Origin: DASUPK01 sp963819715
Lineage (GTDB): Bacteria; Actinomycetota; Thermoleophilia; Solirubrobacterales; 70-9
Length of the DNA: 64,000 bases
Assembly: GCA_963819715.1 (NCBI GenBank)
Contig: CAWFXE010000001.1
Span: 248,001 to 312,000, forward strand
Reading direction: 5' to 3'
Part shown: positions 7,701 through 15,977 of the stretch, one piece after another
Layout of the letters: the number at the start of each line of letters is the position of its first letter
Position numbering within the stretch: position 1 is the stretch's first letter
Translations under genes and position numbers: made by a program
Notes under the pieces: generated by a model
Databases searched by the model: none
What the model saw: the letters and a program-made list of their open reading frames with translations, nothing else
Told to the model about the DNA's origin: nothing

Positions 7701-8642
7701 ATGACGGTGCCCAAGGCAATCGAGGTTCGCGGTCTGATCAAGCGCTATGGCAGCTTTCAGGCGCTGCACGGGCTCGACTTCGAGGTGGCCCCCGGAGAGG
7801 CGTTCGGCTTCATTGGCCCGAACGGCGCAGGCAAAACGACCTTGATCCGGACGATGCTCGACCTGCTGCACCCGACCGCCGGCTCGATCACGATCCTCGG
7901 CTTCGACTCCCATCGCCAGGCGCGAAGCGTCCATCAGCAGGTCGGTTACGTTCCGGGGGACCTCGATCTGTGGGAGAGGCTGACCGCGCGGCAGACGCTC
8001 AAGTTCCTCGCCGGCATGCGTGGAGGCCGCGGGACGAGCCGGATCGAGCCGCTGGCCGAGCGGCTGAAGCTCGAGCTCGAACGCGAGGTGCGGGACCTCT
8101 CGAAGGGCAACCGGGAGAAGGTGGGCCTGATCCAGGCCTTCATGCACGATCCCGAGCTGATCGTGCTCGACGAGCCGACCAGCGGCCTGGACCCGCTCGT
8201 CCAGCACGAGGTATTCGAGATGATCGACGAGGCAAAAGGGCGGGGTCGGACGATCTTCTTCAGCTCCCACTACCTGAATGAGGTCGAACGGATTGCCGAC
8301 CGCGTGGCGCTGATCCGGGACGGCGAGATCATCGCCCTCGACACGATCACCCACCTCAAGGAGAGAGCTCGGCGGCGGGTCGAGATCACCTTCAGCCGGC
8401 CTGTGGACGCCACGGCACTCAGCGGGATCTCAGGGGTTGACGATGTGCGTATCTCGGGCGCGCACGCGCGCCTCGCCATCTCGGGGCCCATGGGGGAGCT
8501 GATCAAAGCCCTCGCGGCGCTGCCCGTCGAGATCGTCTCGACCCCCGACCCGGACCTGGAGGAGGTCTTCCTCGGCCTCTACGGCGCCGAGGGTGAGCGA
8601 TCCGAGGCCCGAAGCGACGCGCAGGACCGCGATGCTCACTAG
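7701..8642 (+). CDS. ABC transporter ATP-binding protein (ABC-2 type, DrrA/CcmA-like)
   Basis: 313 residues. Walker A GPNGAGKTT lies near residue 40, the signature is present as the variant LSKGNREKVGL, Walker B is LIVLDEPTSGLDP, and the switch His is in FFSSHYLNEV. A C-terminal extension of about 90 residues (from ITHLKERARRRVEI) is typical of drug or polysaccharide exporters. It pairs with the permease that overlaps its 3' end. The substrate is unknown; a role in resistance or export is inference. Confidence 0.93.
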   Translation: MTVPKAIEVRGLIKRYGSFQALHGLDFEVAPGEAFGFIGPNGAGKTTLIRTMLDLLHPTAGSITILGFDSHRQARSVHQQVGYVPGDLDLWERLTARQTLKFLAGMRGGRGTSRIEPLAERLKLELEREVRDLSKGNREKVGLIQAFMHDPELIVLDEPTSGLDPLVQHEVFEMIDEAKGRGRTIFFSSHYLNEVERIADRVALIRDGEIIALDTITHLKERARRRVEITFSRPVDATALSGISGVDDVRISGAHARLAISGPMGELIKALAALPVEIVSTPDPDLEEVFLGLYGAEGERSEARSDAQDRDAH

Positions 8643-9438
8643 CGTTCTCGGCAAGACGCTGTTCGAGCAGCGCCGGGCCATGCTGGGATGGGGAATCGGG
8701 ACCCTGGCCCTGGTGCTCGTGATCTTCGCCTACTACCCCTCGGTCCGCGACAACGCGACCCTCTCGGACTTCTACAAGAACCTGCCGCCGGCGGTGCGGG
8801 CGCTCTCCGGAGGGGGCGCGGGGATCGACGTCACCTCCCCGGCCGGCTATCTGAACTCGCAGATGTTCTCAAACGTGGTTCCGATTCTGTTCATCATCTA
8901 CGCGGTCATCCTGGGCTCGGGCGCAATCGGTCGCGAGGAGGACCGTGGAACAGCCGAGCTGCTGCTGAGCACTCCGGTCTCTCGGCGTCGGGTGATCTTC
9001 GAAAAGGCAGTGGCCGGCGCGGCGCTCCTGGTGGCGCTCGGTGTGGCGCTGGTCGTCGCTCTCCTCCTCGGGAGAAAGCTCGTCGGGATGGACATCGCCA
9101 TCGAAGGGCTGATTGCGGCAGCAGTCGCAGCCGTCTTCCTCGGCGCGATCTTCGCCGCGACCGCGTTGGCGATCACCGCCGCTCTCGGTCGTCGAGGCCA
9201 CGCCGGAGCTTGGGCCGGCAGCCTCGCCGTTGCCAGCTTCATGATCTATTCGCTCGCCCCCGTCGTGCCGAGCCTGAACGAGTGGCAGAAGGCCTCTCCC
9301 TTCTACTGGTATCAGGGATCGGATCCGCTGAGCAATGGCTTCGATGTCGGGCATCTCGCCGTGTTGTTGGCCGCCAGCGTCATCCTGACCATGGCCTCGG
9401 CGGTGCTCTTCGAACGCCGCGACGTCTACGTCGCCTGA
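8632..9438 (+). CDS. ABC-2 type permease
   Basis: 268 residues from the ATG at 8632, which overlaps the ATPase stop by 11 bases. An upstream GTG at 8593 is in frame, but the family normally begins with a helix like MLTSVLGKTLFEQRR. Six hydrophobic segments are visible, with GREEDRGTAELLLSTPVSRRR before the third, a hallmark of ABC-2 permeases. It forms an exporter with the preceding ATPase. The LtrA-like gene starts 2 bases after its stop. Confidence 0.9.
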   Translation: MLTSVLGKTLFEQRRAMLGWGIGTLALVLVIFAYYPSVRDNATLSDFYKNLPPAVRALSGGGAGIDVTSPAGYLNSQMFSNVVPILFIIYAVILGSGAIGREEDRGTAELLLSTPVSRRRVIFEKAVAGAALLVALGVALVVALLLGRKLVGMDIAIEGLIAAAVAAVFLGAIFAATALAITAALGRRGHAGAWAGSLAVASFMIYSLAPVVPSLNEWQKASPFYWYQGSDPLSNGFDVGHLAVLLAASVILTMASAVLFERRDVYVA

Positions 9439-9440
9439 GC

Positions 9441-10631
9441 ATGGAGTCCGCGGCGCCGACGCGGAGGACGCGCCTGGGAGCGGCGTTCCGCCAGGGGGAC
9501 CGGGTGATGCCTCTCGAGCTCTTCTTCGACCTCGTCTTCGTCCTGGCGATCACCCAGTGCACGAGCCTGATGTCGCACGAGCCCACCTGGACGGGTCTCG
9601 GGCGCGGTGTGCTGATCCTGGCGCTGCTCTGGTGGTCGTGGGTCGGCTACGCCTGGGTGACCAGCGTCCTCGACCCCGAGGAGGGCGCCGTGCGAATCGT
9701 CCTCTTCGCGGCCATGGCCTCGTTCCTGATCGCCGCCATCTGCGAGCCGGAGGCATTCGACGGCCTCGCGGTTGAGTTCGCCGTCGCCTACGGCGCCGTT
9801 CGCGCGGCCCACATCGCGCTCTTCATGCTCGCGAGCCGCGACGATCCGGGGCTCCGCCGGTCCACGATCGGCCTCGGCGCAGGCGCGGCGGTCGGGGTGA
9901 GCCTCCTGATCGTGGGCGCCCTGCTCGATCCCGGCCCGCGGGCCGCCGTCTGGGCACTGGCCCTTGTGCTGGACATGGGCGAGCCCTATCTGTTCGGGTC
10001 GGAGGGCTGGCACCTCGTGCCGGGCCACTTCGCCGAGCGGCACGGGCTGATCGTGATCATCGCCCTCGGCGAGTCGATCGTCGCGATCGGCGTCGGGGCA
10101 GGCTCCGAGATGACCTGGGGCATCGCGGCCGCGGCCGCTCTCGGAATCGCGATCGCGGCCGCGCTGTGGTGGCTGTACTTCGATGTCGTCGCCCTGGTGT
10201 CGGCCCGGCGGCTGGCGGACGCCCCCGAGGGCAAGGTGCGGAACGAGCTCGCCCGGGACTCCTACTCCTACATCCACTTCGCCCTGGTGGCCGGCATCGT
10301 CCTCGCCGCGCTCGGCCTGAAGAAGACCCTCGGGCACGTCGACGACGAGCTGGACGTCGTGCCGGCGTTCGCGTTGCTCGCGGGGGTGGCTCTGTACCTG
10401 CTTGGCCTGGTCGCCTTCCGCTACCGCCACGTCAGGACCGTCAACTGGCGCCGGCTCGCATTGGCCGTGGTGCTCGTCGCCCTCCTTCCGGCGGCCACGG
10501 CCCTCCCCGCGCTCGCGACGATCGCGATCGTCGCGAGCCTGCTTTGGATCGTGGTGGCGATCGAGACCCGCGGCTACGGGGAGGGGCGCGCCGAGATCCG
10601 CCACGGCGAGGCCTTTCCCGCCGCCCGCTGA
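9441..10631 (+). CDS. ltrA: LtrA-family (low temperature requirement) membrane protein
   Basis: 396 residues, about ten to twelve membrane segments. The family signature is near the N-terminus: ELFFDLVFVLAITQ followed by WWSWVGYAWV. A central ERHGLIVIIALGESIVAIG motif with conserved His and Glu is also diagnostic. The molecular function of LtrA proteins is unknown; the name comes from a Listeria mutant. The ATG at 9441 follows the ABC permease by 2 bases, so it is part of that operon. A long frame reading in from 8688 is not real coding upstream of this ATG. Confidence 0.92.
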   Translation: MESAAPTRRTRLGAAFRQGDRVMPLELFFDLVFVLAITQCTSLMSHEPTWTGLGRGVLILALLWWSWVGYAWVTSVLDPEEGAVRIVLFAAMASFLIAAICEPEAFDGLAVEFAVAYGAVRAAHIALFMLASRDDPGLRRSTIGLGAGAAVGVSLLIVGALLDPGPRAAVWALALVLDMGEPYLFGSEGWHLVPGHFAERHGLIVIIALGESIVAIGVGAGSEMTWGIAAAAALGIAIAAALWWLYFDVVALVSARRLADAPEGKVRNELARDSYSYIHFALVAGIVLAALGLKKTLGHVDDELDVVPAFALLAGVALYLLGLVAFRYRHVRTVNWRRLALAVVLVALLPAATALPALATIAIVASLLWIVVAIETRGYGEGRAEIRHGEAFPAAR

Positions 10632-10680
10632 TCCGGGGAACTGCGACCGGTGTGAACGCGTTGTGATTTAGTGATCGGCC

Positions 10681-13224
10681 GTGTACCGAAAAATGGGGAT
10701 AGGGAGCTTTCTGGTGGTCGCGCTTGCCGCACTCGCGTTTGCGGGCAGCGCCTCGGCTGCCAGCTTCGACGCCCGCGGCAGCACCGAGCAGGTGGACGTC
10801 ACCGGCCTGACCCCGAACGCCGCGGTCTCCCTCCTCGATTCCTCCGACAACGTCGTCCAGACGAGGAACGCCAATTCCCGCGGCGGGGCGCTCTTCCGCG
10901 ACGTCAGCCCCGGCGCCGGCTACACGGTGCAGTCCGGCGCGGAGACCTCGGACCCGCTGACGGTGACGCAGGACCCGATCAAGGCGGGTACATCGGCAGC
11001 GCCTCCCGATCCCTCCATCTACGACCAGACGCTTCTCACCCACGGCTACGGCTACATGACGATGCGCGACGGCACGAAGCTCGCCTATGACGTCCACCCT
11101 CCCACGGATGTCGCGAGTTCCCTTCCACTCCCTTCCGCTCTGGCCGACGCGATCACCGCAGCCGCGCCGCCGCCGAGCTCACTGACTCCGTCGCCCACCC
11201 TGGTCGAGTACTCCGGCTACGGCTACGCGAATCCGGCCGGCCCGGTCAGCGGCATCGAGGCTCTCGCCAACCTGATGGGCTTCACGGTCGTCGACGTCAA
11301 CATGCGAGGCACGGGCTGCTCCGGCGGTGCATTCGACTTCTTCGAGCCGCTGCAGAACCTCGACGGCTACGACGTGGTCGAGACGGTCGCCCACCAGCCC
11401 TGGGTCGCCCACAACAAGGTCGGGATGCTCGGCATCTCCTACGGGGGCATCAGCCAGCTCTTCACGGCCCAGACCCAGCCGCCGGACCTGGCCGCGATCT
11501 CACCGCTGTCGGTGATCGACCAGACCCAGACAACCCTGTATCCCGGCGGAGTCCTCAACACCGGCTTCGCCGTCGACTGGGCCGAGGAGCGCCAGGACCA
11601 GGCCAAGGCGGCTGATCCGAGCGACCCGGACAACGGGGCACAGCCGTACGCGGTCCAGCGAATCGCCGGCGGGGACACAACCTGTCAGGCGAACCAGGAC
11701 CTGCATCCCGAAGCCACCGACCTGCTGGCGAAGATCCGGGCGAACGATCACTACGTGCCCGAGGTCGCCGATCCGCTCTCCCCCACGACCTTCGTCAACA
11801 AAATCAACGTCCCGACCTTCATGGCGTGCCAGTGGACGGACGAGCAGACGGGCGGCCACTGCCCAACGCTTGCCGAGCACATGTCAGGGACCGACAAGAA
11901 GTGGTTCACCTACACGAACGGGGTCCACACCGACTCGCTCGATCCCGAGACGTACAACCGCCTCTATGACTTCCTGTCGATCTACGTCGCCCAGCAGGCT
12001 CCGGGGGCGAACCTCTTCGAGCCGATCGTCCAGGCGAGCTGGCCGATTGCGATGCAGTCGATCTGGGGGATCCAGGGCCCCGGCGGACTGCCGCCCGTGG
12101 CCACCCTCCCATCTGACCCGATTCAGACACAGCTGACGCTGGGGGGAGCACAGTCGGCATTCGAAGCCCTGCCGTCGGTTCGCGTCCTCTTCGACAACGG
12201 CGCAGGGAACCCATCGAACCCGGGATGGCCTTATCCGGCGTTCGAGCAGTCTTTCTCCAGCTTCCCGATCCCCGGCAACCAGGCCCGCTCCTGGTACCTC
12301 GGAGCCGGCGGTGCGCTCGCCGACCAGTCCCCCGGGAGCCCGGCGGCGGACGGCTTCACCTGGGACTCCCATGCGCGGCCCCCCACCAACTTCACCGGCG
12401 ACACGGGCTCAGGCGCCAACGGCCTCTGGACCGCCACTCCGCCCTATGACTGGAGTCAGGATCCCGCGGGGACGGCGGTCTCCTATCCGACGACGCCGCT
12501 CGACCAGAACACCGCCGTGATCGGCGCCGGGCGAGTCGATCTCTGGGTGCGCTCCTCGACGCCCAACGTCGATCTCCAGGCCACCGTGAGCGAGGTGCGG
12601 CCGGACGGGAAGGAGACGTTCGTGCAGGGCGGCTGGCTCCGCACCACGGCCCGCAAGCTCGACGACGCCAAGAGCACAGAGCTCGAGCCCGTCCAGAGCC
12701 TGCGCCAGGAAGACTTCGCGGACATGCCCTCGGACCAGTTCGTGCCGGTAACGATTCCTCTCTACTACGAGGGCCACATGTACCGGGCCGGGTCGCGCAT
12801 CCGGGTAAGGATCAGCGCCCCCAATGGCGACCAACCGATCTGGGCCTTCGCCGAGGCGGACCCCGCCTCGCAGGCGAACGTCGCCATCGGCTACGGCGGC
12901 TCGATGCCGTCGAAGCTCGAGCTTCCGGTCGTCCCGGGCGTCGACACCACGACCGGACTTCCCCCCTGCCCGGGCCTGCGGGGCGAGCCCTGCCGCGACT
13001 ATGTCGCCTCCCAGAACCAGCCGGCGCCGCTGACGCTGCCCGGTTCGGATAATCCCGGGGTCGGGAAATCCCGGGTCGGGAAATGCTGGTTCCAAGGCCA
13101 AGTGCAAGAAGCGCAAGCACAAGAAGCGGCACAAGCGGGCCGCCGAGGCCAAGAAGAAGCACAAGAAGCGCGGCTGCCACAAGAAGAGGCACCACAAGAA
13201 GAAGTAGGCCGATCCGGCGCCTAG
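10681..13224 (+). CDS. Secreted CocE/NonD-type X-Pro dipeptidyl-peptidase family hydrolase, C-terminus frameshifted
   Basis: 847 residues with a signal peptide (IGSFLVVALAALAFAGSASA). The alpha/beta hydrolase core has GISYGGIS at about residues 250-257 with the nucleophile Ser, followed by a C-terminal jelly-roll domain (PLYYEGHMYRAGSRIRVRIS). Members cleave esters or X-Pro peptides. GTG at 10681; an ATG at 10693 is also possible. From about residue 790 the frame becomes a low-complexity Gln/Ala/Glu string. A 16-base tandem duplication at 13054 explains this: without it the gene would end at 13207 in a 38-residue Lys/His/Arg-rich tail. Confidence 0.88.
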   Translation: MYRKMGIGSFLVVALAALAFAGSASAASFDARGSTEQVDVTGLTPNAAVSLLDSSDNVVQTRNANSRGGALFRDVSPGAGYTVQSGAETSDPLTVTQDPIKAGTSAAPPDPSIYDQTLLTHGYGYMTMRDGTKLAYDVHPPTDVASSLPLPSALADAITAAAPPPSSLTPSPTLVEYSGYGYANPAGPVSGIEALANLMGFTVVDVNMRGTGCSGGAFDFFEPLQNLDGYDVVETVAHQPWVAHNKVGMLGISYGGISQLFTAQTQPPDLAAISPLSVIDQTQTTLYPGGVLNTGFAVDWAEERQDQAKAADPSDPDNGAQPYAVQRIAGGDTTCQANQDLHPEATDLLAKIRANDHYVPEVADPLSPTTFVNKINVPTFMACQWTDEQTGGHCPTLAEHMSGTDKKWFTYTNGVHTDSLDPETYNRLYDFLSIYVAQQAPGANLFEPIVQASWPIAMQSIWGIQGPGGLPPVATLPSDPIQTQLTLGGAQSAFEALPSVRVLFDNGAGNPSNPGWPYPAFEQSFSSFPIPGNQARSWYLGAGGALADQSPGSPAADGFTWDSHARPPTNFTGDTGSGANGLWTATPPYDWSQDPAGTAVSYPTTPLDQNTAVIGAGRVDLWVRSSTPNVDLQATVSEVRPDGKETFVQGGWLRTTARKLDDAKSTELEPVQSLRQEDFADMPSDQFVPVTIPLYYEGHMYRAGSRIRVRISAPNGDQPIWAFAEADPASQANVAIGYGGSMPSKLELPVVPGVDTTTGLPPCPGLRGEPCRDYVASQNQPAPLTLPGSDNPGVGKSRVGKCWFQGQVQEAQAQEAAQAGRRGQEEAQEARLPQEEAPQEEVGRSGA
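13054..13084 (+). repeat. 16/15-base imperfect tandem duplication causing a frameshift
   Basis: Unit one is CCCGGGGTCGGGAAAT (13054-13069) and unit two is CCCGGGTCGGGAAAT (13070-13084). Deleting unit one restores the reading D-N-P-G-S-G-N-A-G-S-K-A-K-C-K-K and a stop at 13205-13207. Confidence 0.85.
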
Positions 13225-13225
13225 A

Positions 13226-14467
13226 GTGCCGCTGATGCCTCAGCTCCCAATCGCTGCGACGGTGGCGGCCGGCGTCGACGAGACCTCGGCTCTCGTGATC
13301 GTGATCGCCGCCGCGGTGGCGGCCGTGATCGTCCTCGCGATCTCGCCGCGCCTGGCAATCCCGGTCGTGGTGCTGGAGCTCCTCCTCGGGATCCTAATCG
13401 GGCCACAGGGTCTCGACATCGCGAGGCTCGATCCGACCACCGCGCTTCTCGGAAACCTCGGGCTCGGCATGCTCTTCTTCTTCGCCGGTTACGAGATCGA
13501 CTTCGACCGCATCAAGGGGCGCCCGCTGGAGCTTGCGGCGATCGGCTGGGGTGTCTCGCTTCTCCTCGCCTACGGCATCGGGGGCGCTCTCGCGGCCGCG
13601 GGAATCATCCTCTCGATCCTCTACACCGGCTCGGCGATGGCGACCACCGCGATCGGGACCTTGGTTCCGATCCTCAGCGACGCCGGGGAGATGCGAACCA
13701 GGTTCGGGACTTACCTGCTCGGCGCGGGCGCGATCGGGGAGTTCGGCCCGATCCTGCTCGTCACGCTGATCCTCTCCACCGGGCATCCGCTCCATGAGGC
13801 GGCGGTCCTCGTGGTCTTCATCGCCCTCGCCGTGATCACCGGCGTATTCGCGGTGCGCTCAGCCTGGCGCGGCTGGCCACTGGTGGAGAAGACCTTCGAG
13901 ACATCGAGCCAGCTCGCGGTCCGTCTCGCGGTTGTCCTCGTCTTCAGCCTCGTCGCTCTCGCCGCCCAGCTCGGCCTCGACCTGCTGCTCGGCGGCTTCG
14001 TGGCGGGGATGATCACCCGCGTCGCGCTTCGCGGCCGCGAGGTCTCCGTCTTCGACTCGAAGCTGACCGCGGTCGGCTACGGCCTGTTGATCCCGTTTTT
14101 CTTCGTCACCAGCGGAATGGCATTCGACCTGGACGCTCTGACCGCCAGCGCCACAGCGATGCTCAAGGTCCCGATGTTCGTCGGGCTATTCCTGGTGGTG
14201 CGGGGATTGCCCGCCCTGCTGCTCTACCGGAAGGAGCTGGTCCTGCGGGACCGGTTCGCCCTGGCCGTCTACAGCTCGACCGAGCTGCCGCTGGTCGTCG
14301 CCATCACGACCCTGGCAATCGACGCCGGTCACATGGAAACCTCGACCGCCGCCGGCCTCGTCGGCGCGGCAATCGTCTCGACGCTGATCTTCCCGCTGCT
14401 CGCCGGCTGGATCAGGCGCGGCGGGGAACCGGTCGGCGGGGCCATCGAGGCCCCTGCCACTGCTTAA
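13226..14467 (+). CDS. Cation:proton antiporter, CPA2/Kef family
   Basis: 413 residues with about eleven to twelve membrane segments and no TrkA-N or other cytoplasmic domain. ELLLGILIGPQGL near residue 60 and FFFAGYEIDFDRIKG are typical of the Na+/H+ exchanger domain; the region YTGSAMATTAIGTLVPIL corresponds to the discontinuous helix of the ion site. It probably exchanges Na+ or K+ for H+ at the cell membrane. GTG at 13226 or ATG at 13235. Its stop overlaps the convergent pepP stop by 4 bases. Confidence 0.9.
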   Translation: MPLMPQLPIAATVAAGVDETSALVIVIAAAVAAVIVLAISPRLAIPVVVLELLLGILIGPQGLDIARLDPTTALLGNLGLGMLFFFAGYEIDFDRIKGRPLELAAIGWGVSLLLAYGIGGALAAAGIILSILYTGSAMATTAIGTLVPILSDAGEMRTRFGTYLLGAGAIGEFGPILLVTLILSTGHPLHEAAVLVVFIALAVITGVFAVRSAWRGWPLVEKTFETSSQLAVRLAVVLVFSLVALAAQLGLDLLLGGFVAGMITRVALRGREVSVFDSKLTAVGYGLLIPFFFVTSGMAFDLDALTASATAMLKVPMFVGLFLVVRGLPALLLYRKELVLRDRFALAVYSSTELPLVVAITTLAIDAGHMETSTAAGLVGAAIVSTLIFPLLAGWIRRGGEPVGGAIEAPATA

Positions 14468-15522
14468 TCGACGACCTGGAGCTCCTTCGACAACCCGCTG
14501 AGGTTCCGGTAGCCGTCGCCGGTGACGACGACCAGGTCCTCGATTCGGACGCCGAGGCTTCCCGGCAGGTAGATCCCCGGCTCGACCGTGACGACGTTGC
14601 CCTCGAAGAGGTCATCCTCCGAGCTCGCCGCCAGCCGGGGCCCCTCGTGCACCTCCAGGCCGACGCCATGTCCGAGGCCGTGGCCGAAGTGGTCGCCGTG
14701 ACCCGCTTCGGAGATGAGCTCCCGCGCCACCGCGTCGACCTCCTTGCCGCTCGCGGCGGGCCGAACCGCCTCCAGCGACTTGAGCTGGGCGGCGAGGACC
14801 ACGTCGTAGACCTCGCGCGCCTCGTCGCCGGGCTCGCCGGTCGAGTACGTCCGGGTGCAGTCCGAGCAGTAGCCGTCGAGCAGCGAGCCCATGTCGAAGA
14901 CGACCAGCTCGCCTGAGCCGATCTCCCTGTCGCCGGGCTCGGCGTGCGGAAGCGCGCCGTTCGGCCCCGCCGCCACGATCGGCGGGAATGAGGGCTCGGC
15001 CCCGAGCTCGCGGATGCGGGCGACGGCTGCGCCGGCGACATCCAACTCGGTGCGACCGGCGAGACCACGCTCGATTGCCCACTGATAGACGCCATCGGTG
15101 AGCTCCGCCGCGGCGGCGATCCGCTCGAGCTCCTCGGGCTCCTTGACGGCGCGGAGCTGCTCGACAAGGTCCCCGGCCGGCACGAGGTCGACCTCGTCCT
15201 CGGCCGCGGCCTCAAGCCGGGCGAGCTGGCGGACGCTCAGCTTGGCGTCCTCGAAGCCGACCCTGCCCTTCATCCGGCCGACGATCTGCGGGGTCAGCTC
15301 CCGCTCCGCATCCGGCCGCTCCCATTCCGGGGAGACCTCCGTCTTGGCCCGCTCCGTGTAGCGGAAGTCGGTGAAGAAGACGAGCTCCTCGCCGCCGACG
15401 AGGCAGGCTCCATTGGTCCCGGTGAAGCCGGTCAGGTATCGGACGTTGGTGAGGTCGGAGACGAAGAGCTGGTCGAGCTCCTTCTCGGCCACCAGCTTGG
15501 AGAGTCGCTCCCCTCGCGTCAC
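14464..15522 (-). CDS. pepP: Xaa-Pro aminopeptidase / M24 metallopeptidase
   Basis: 352 residues. An N-terminal creatinase-like domain (to about 120) is followed by the pita-bread catalytic domain. Metal ligands are visible in FDMGSLLDGYCSDCTRTYS, HFGHGLGHGVGLEVHEGP, TVEPGIYLPG and RIEDLVVVT. It removes N-terminal residues before proline. The start is GTG at 15522, overlapping the aroQ stop (GTGA); a longer frame upstream reads through aroQ out of frame and is not the start. In many Actinobacteria pepP is followed directly by efp; here 11.6 kb of other genes intervene. Confidence 0.93.
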   Translation of the reverse strand: MTRGERLSKLVAEKELDQLFVSDLTNVRYLTGFTGTNGACLVGGEELVFFTDFRYTERAKTEVSPEWERPDAERELTPQIVGRMKGRVGFEDAKLSVRQLARLEAAAEDEVDLVPAGDLVEQLRAVKEPEELERIAAAAELTDGVYQWAIERGLAGRTELDVAGAAVARIRELGAEPSFPPIVAAGPNGALPHAEPGDREIGSGELVVFDMGSLLDGYCSDCTRTYSTGEPGDEAREVYDVVLAAQLKSLEAVRPAASGKEVDAVARELISEAGHGDHFGHGLGHGVGLEVHEGPRLAASSEDDLFEGNVVTVEPGIYLPGSLGVRIEDLVVVTGDGYRNLSGLSKELQVVD

Positions 15523-15977
15523 AGGCCGAGCCTCTCGGCGATCAGCTTGAGCGCCTCCCGGTAGCCATCCGGACCCTTGCCGTAGACCTGGCCCACGATC
15601 AGGTCGAGGCCGTCGAAGACCGAATGGCGCCGCCACTCCTCGCGTTTCGAGATGTCGGAGATGTGCACCTCCACTGCCGGGATGCCCGTCAGGTCGAGGG
15701 CGTCCCTGATAGCCCAGGAGTAGTGCGTCCAGGCGCCGGCGTTGATCAGCGCCGCGTCGGCGCGCTCCGGCAGGCGATGAAGGTGCTCCACGAACTCGCC
15801 CTCGGAGTTGGACTGGAAGAAGGCGGCCTCCAGGTCCAGTTCGCGCGCGTGTCGCTTGATCTGGGTCTCGAGCTCGGGGAGGGTGAAGTCGCCGTAGATG
15901 TCGTGATCGCGGCTGCCGAGCATGTCGAGGTTGACGCCGTGCATCACCTCGACGCGGTTGCGGGTGACGGCGCTCAC
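15519..15977 (-). CDS. aroQ: Type II 3-dehydroquinate dehydratase
   Basis: 152 residues, the usual length. It dehydrates 3-dehydroquinate to 3-dehydroshikimate. Family blocks are recognisable but divergent: HGVNLDMLGSRDHDIYG for the usual NGPNLNLLG..YG, NAGAWTHYSWAIRDAL for NPGAYTHTS, and VEVHISDISKREEWRRHS for the EVH-HxS block with the catalytic His. It lies between aroKB (4-base overlap) and pepP (4-base overlap). The unusual NAGAW in place of NPGAY is notable, but the catalytic frame is retained. Confidence 0.9.
   Translation of the reverse strand: MSAVTRNRVEVMHGVNLDMLGSRDHDIYGDFTLPELETQIKRHARELDLEAAFFQSNSEGEFVEHLHRLPERADAALINAGAWTHYSWAIRDALDLTGIPAVEVHISDISKREEWRRHSVFDGLDLIVGQVYGKGPDGYREALKLIAERLGL

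Noticed and set aside
8688..9440. Long plus-strand frame in front of the LtrA gene
   Set aside because: It is the out-of-frame shadow of the ABC permease; LtrA homology begins at the ATG at 9441.
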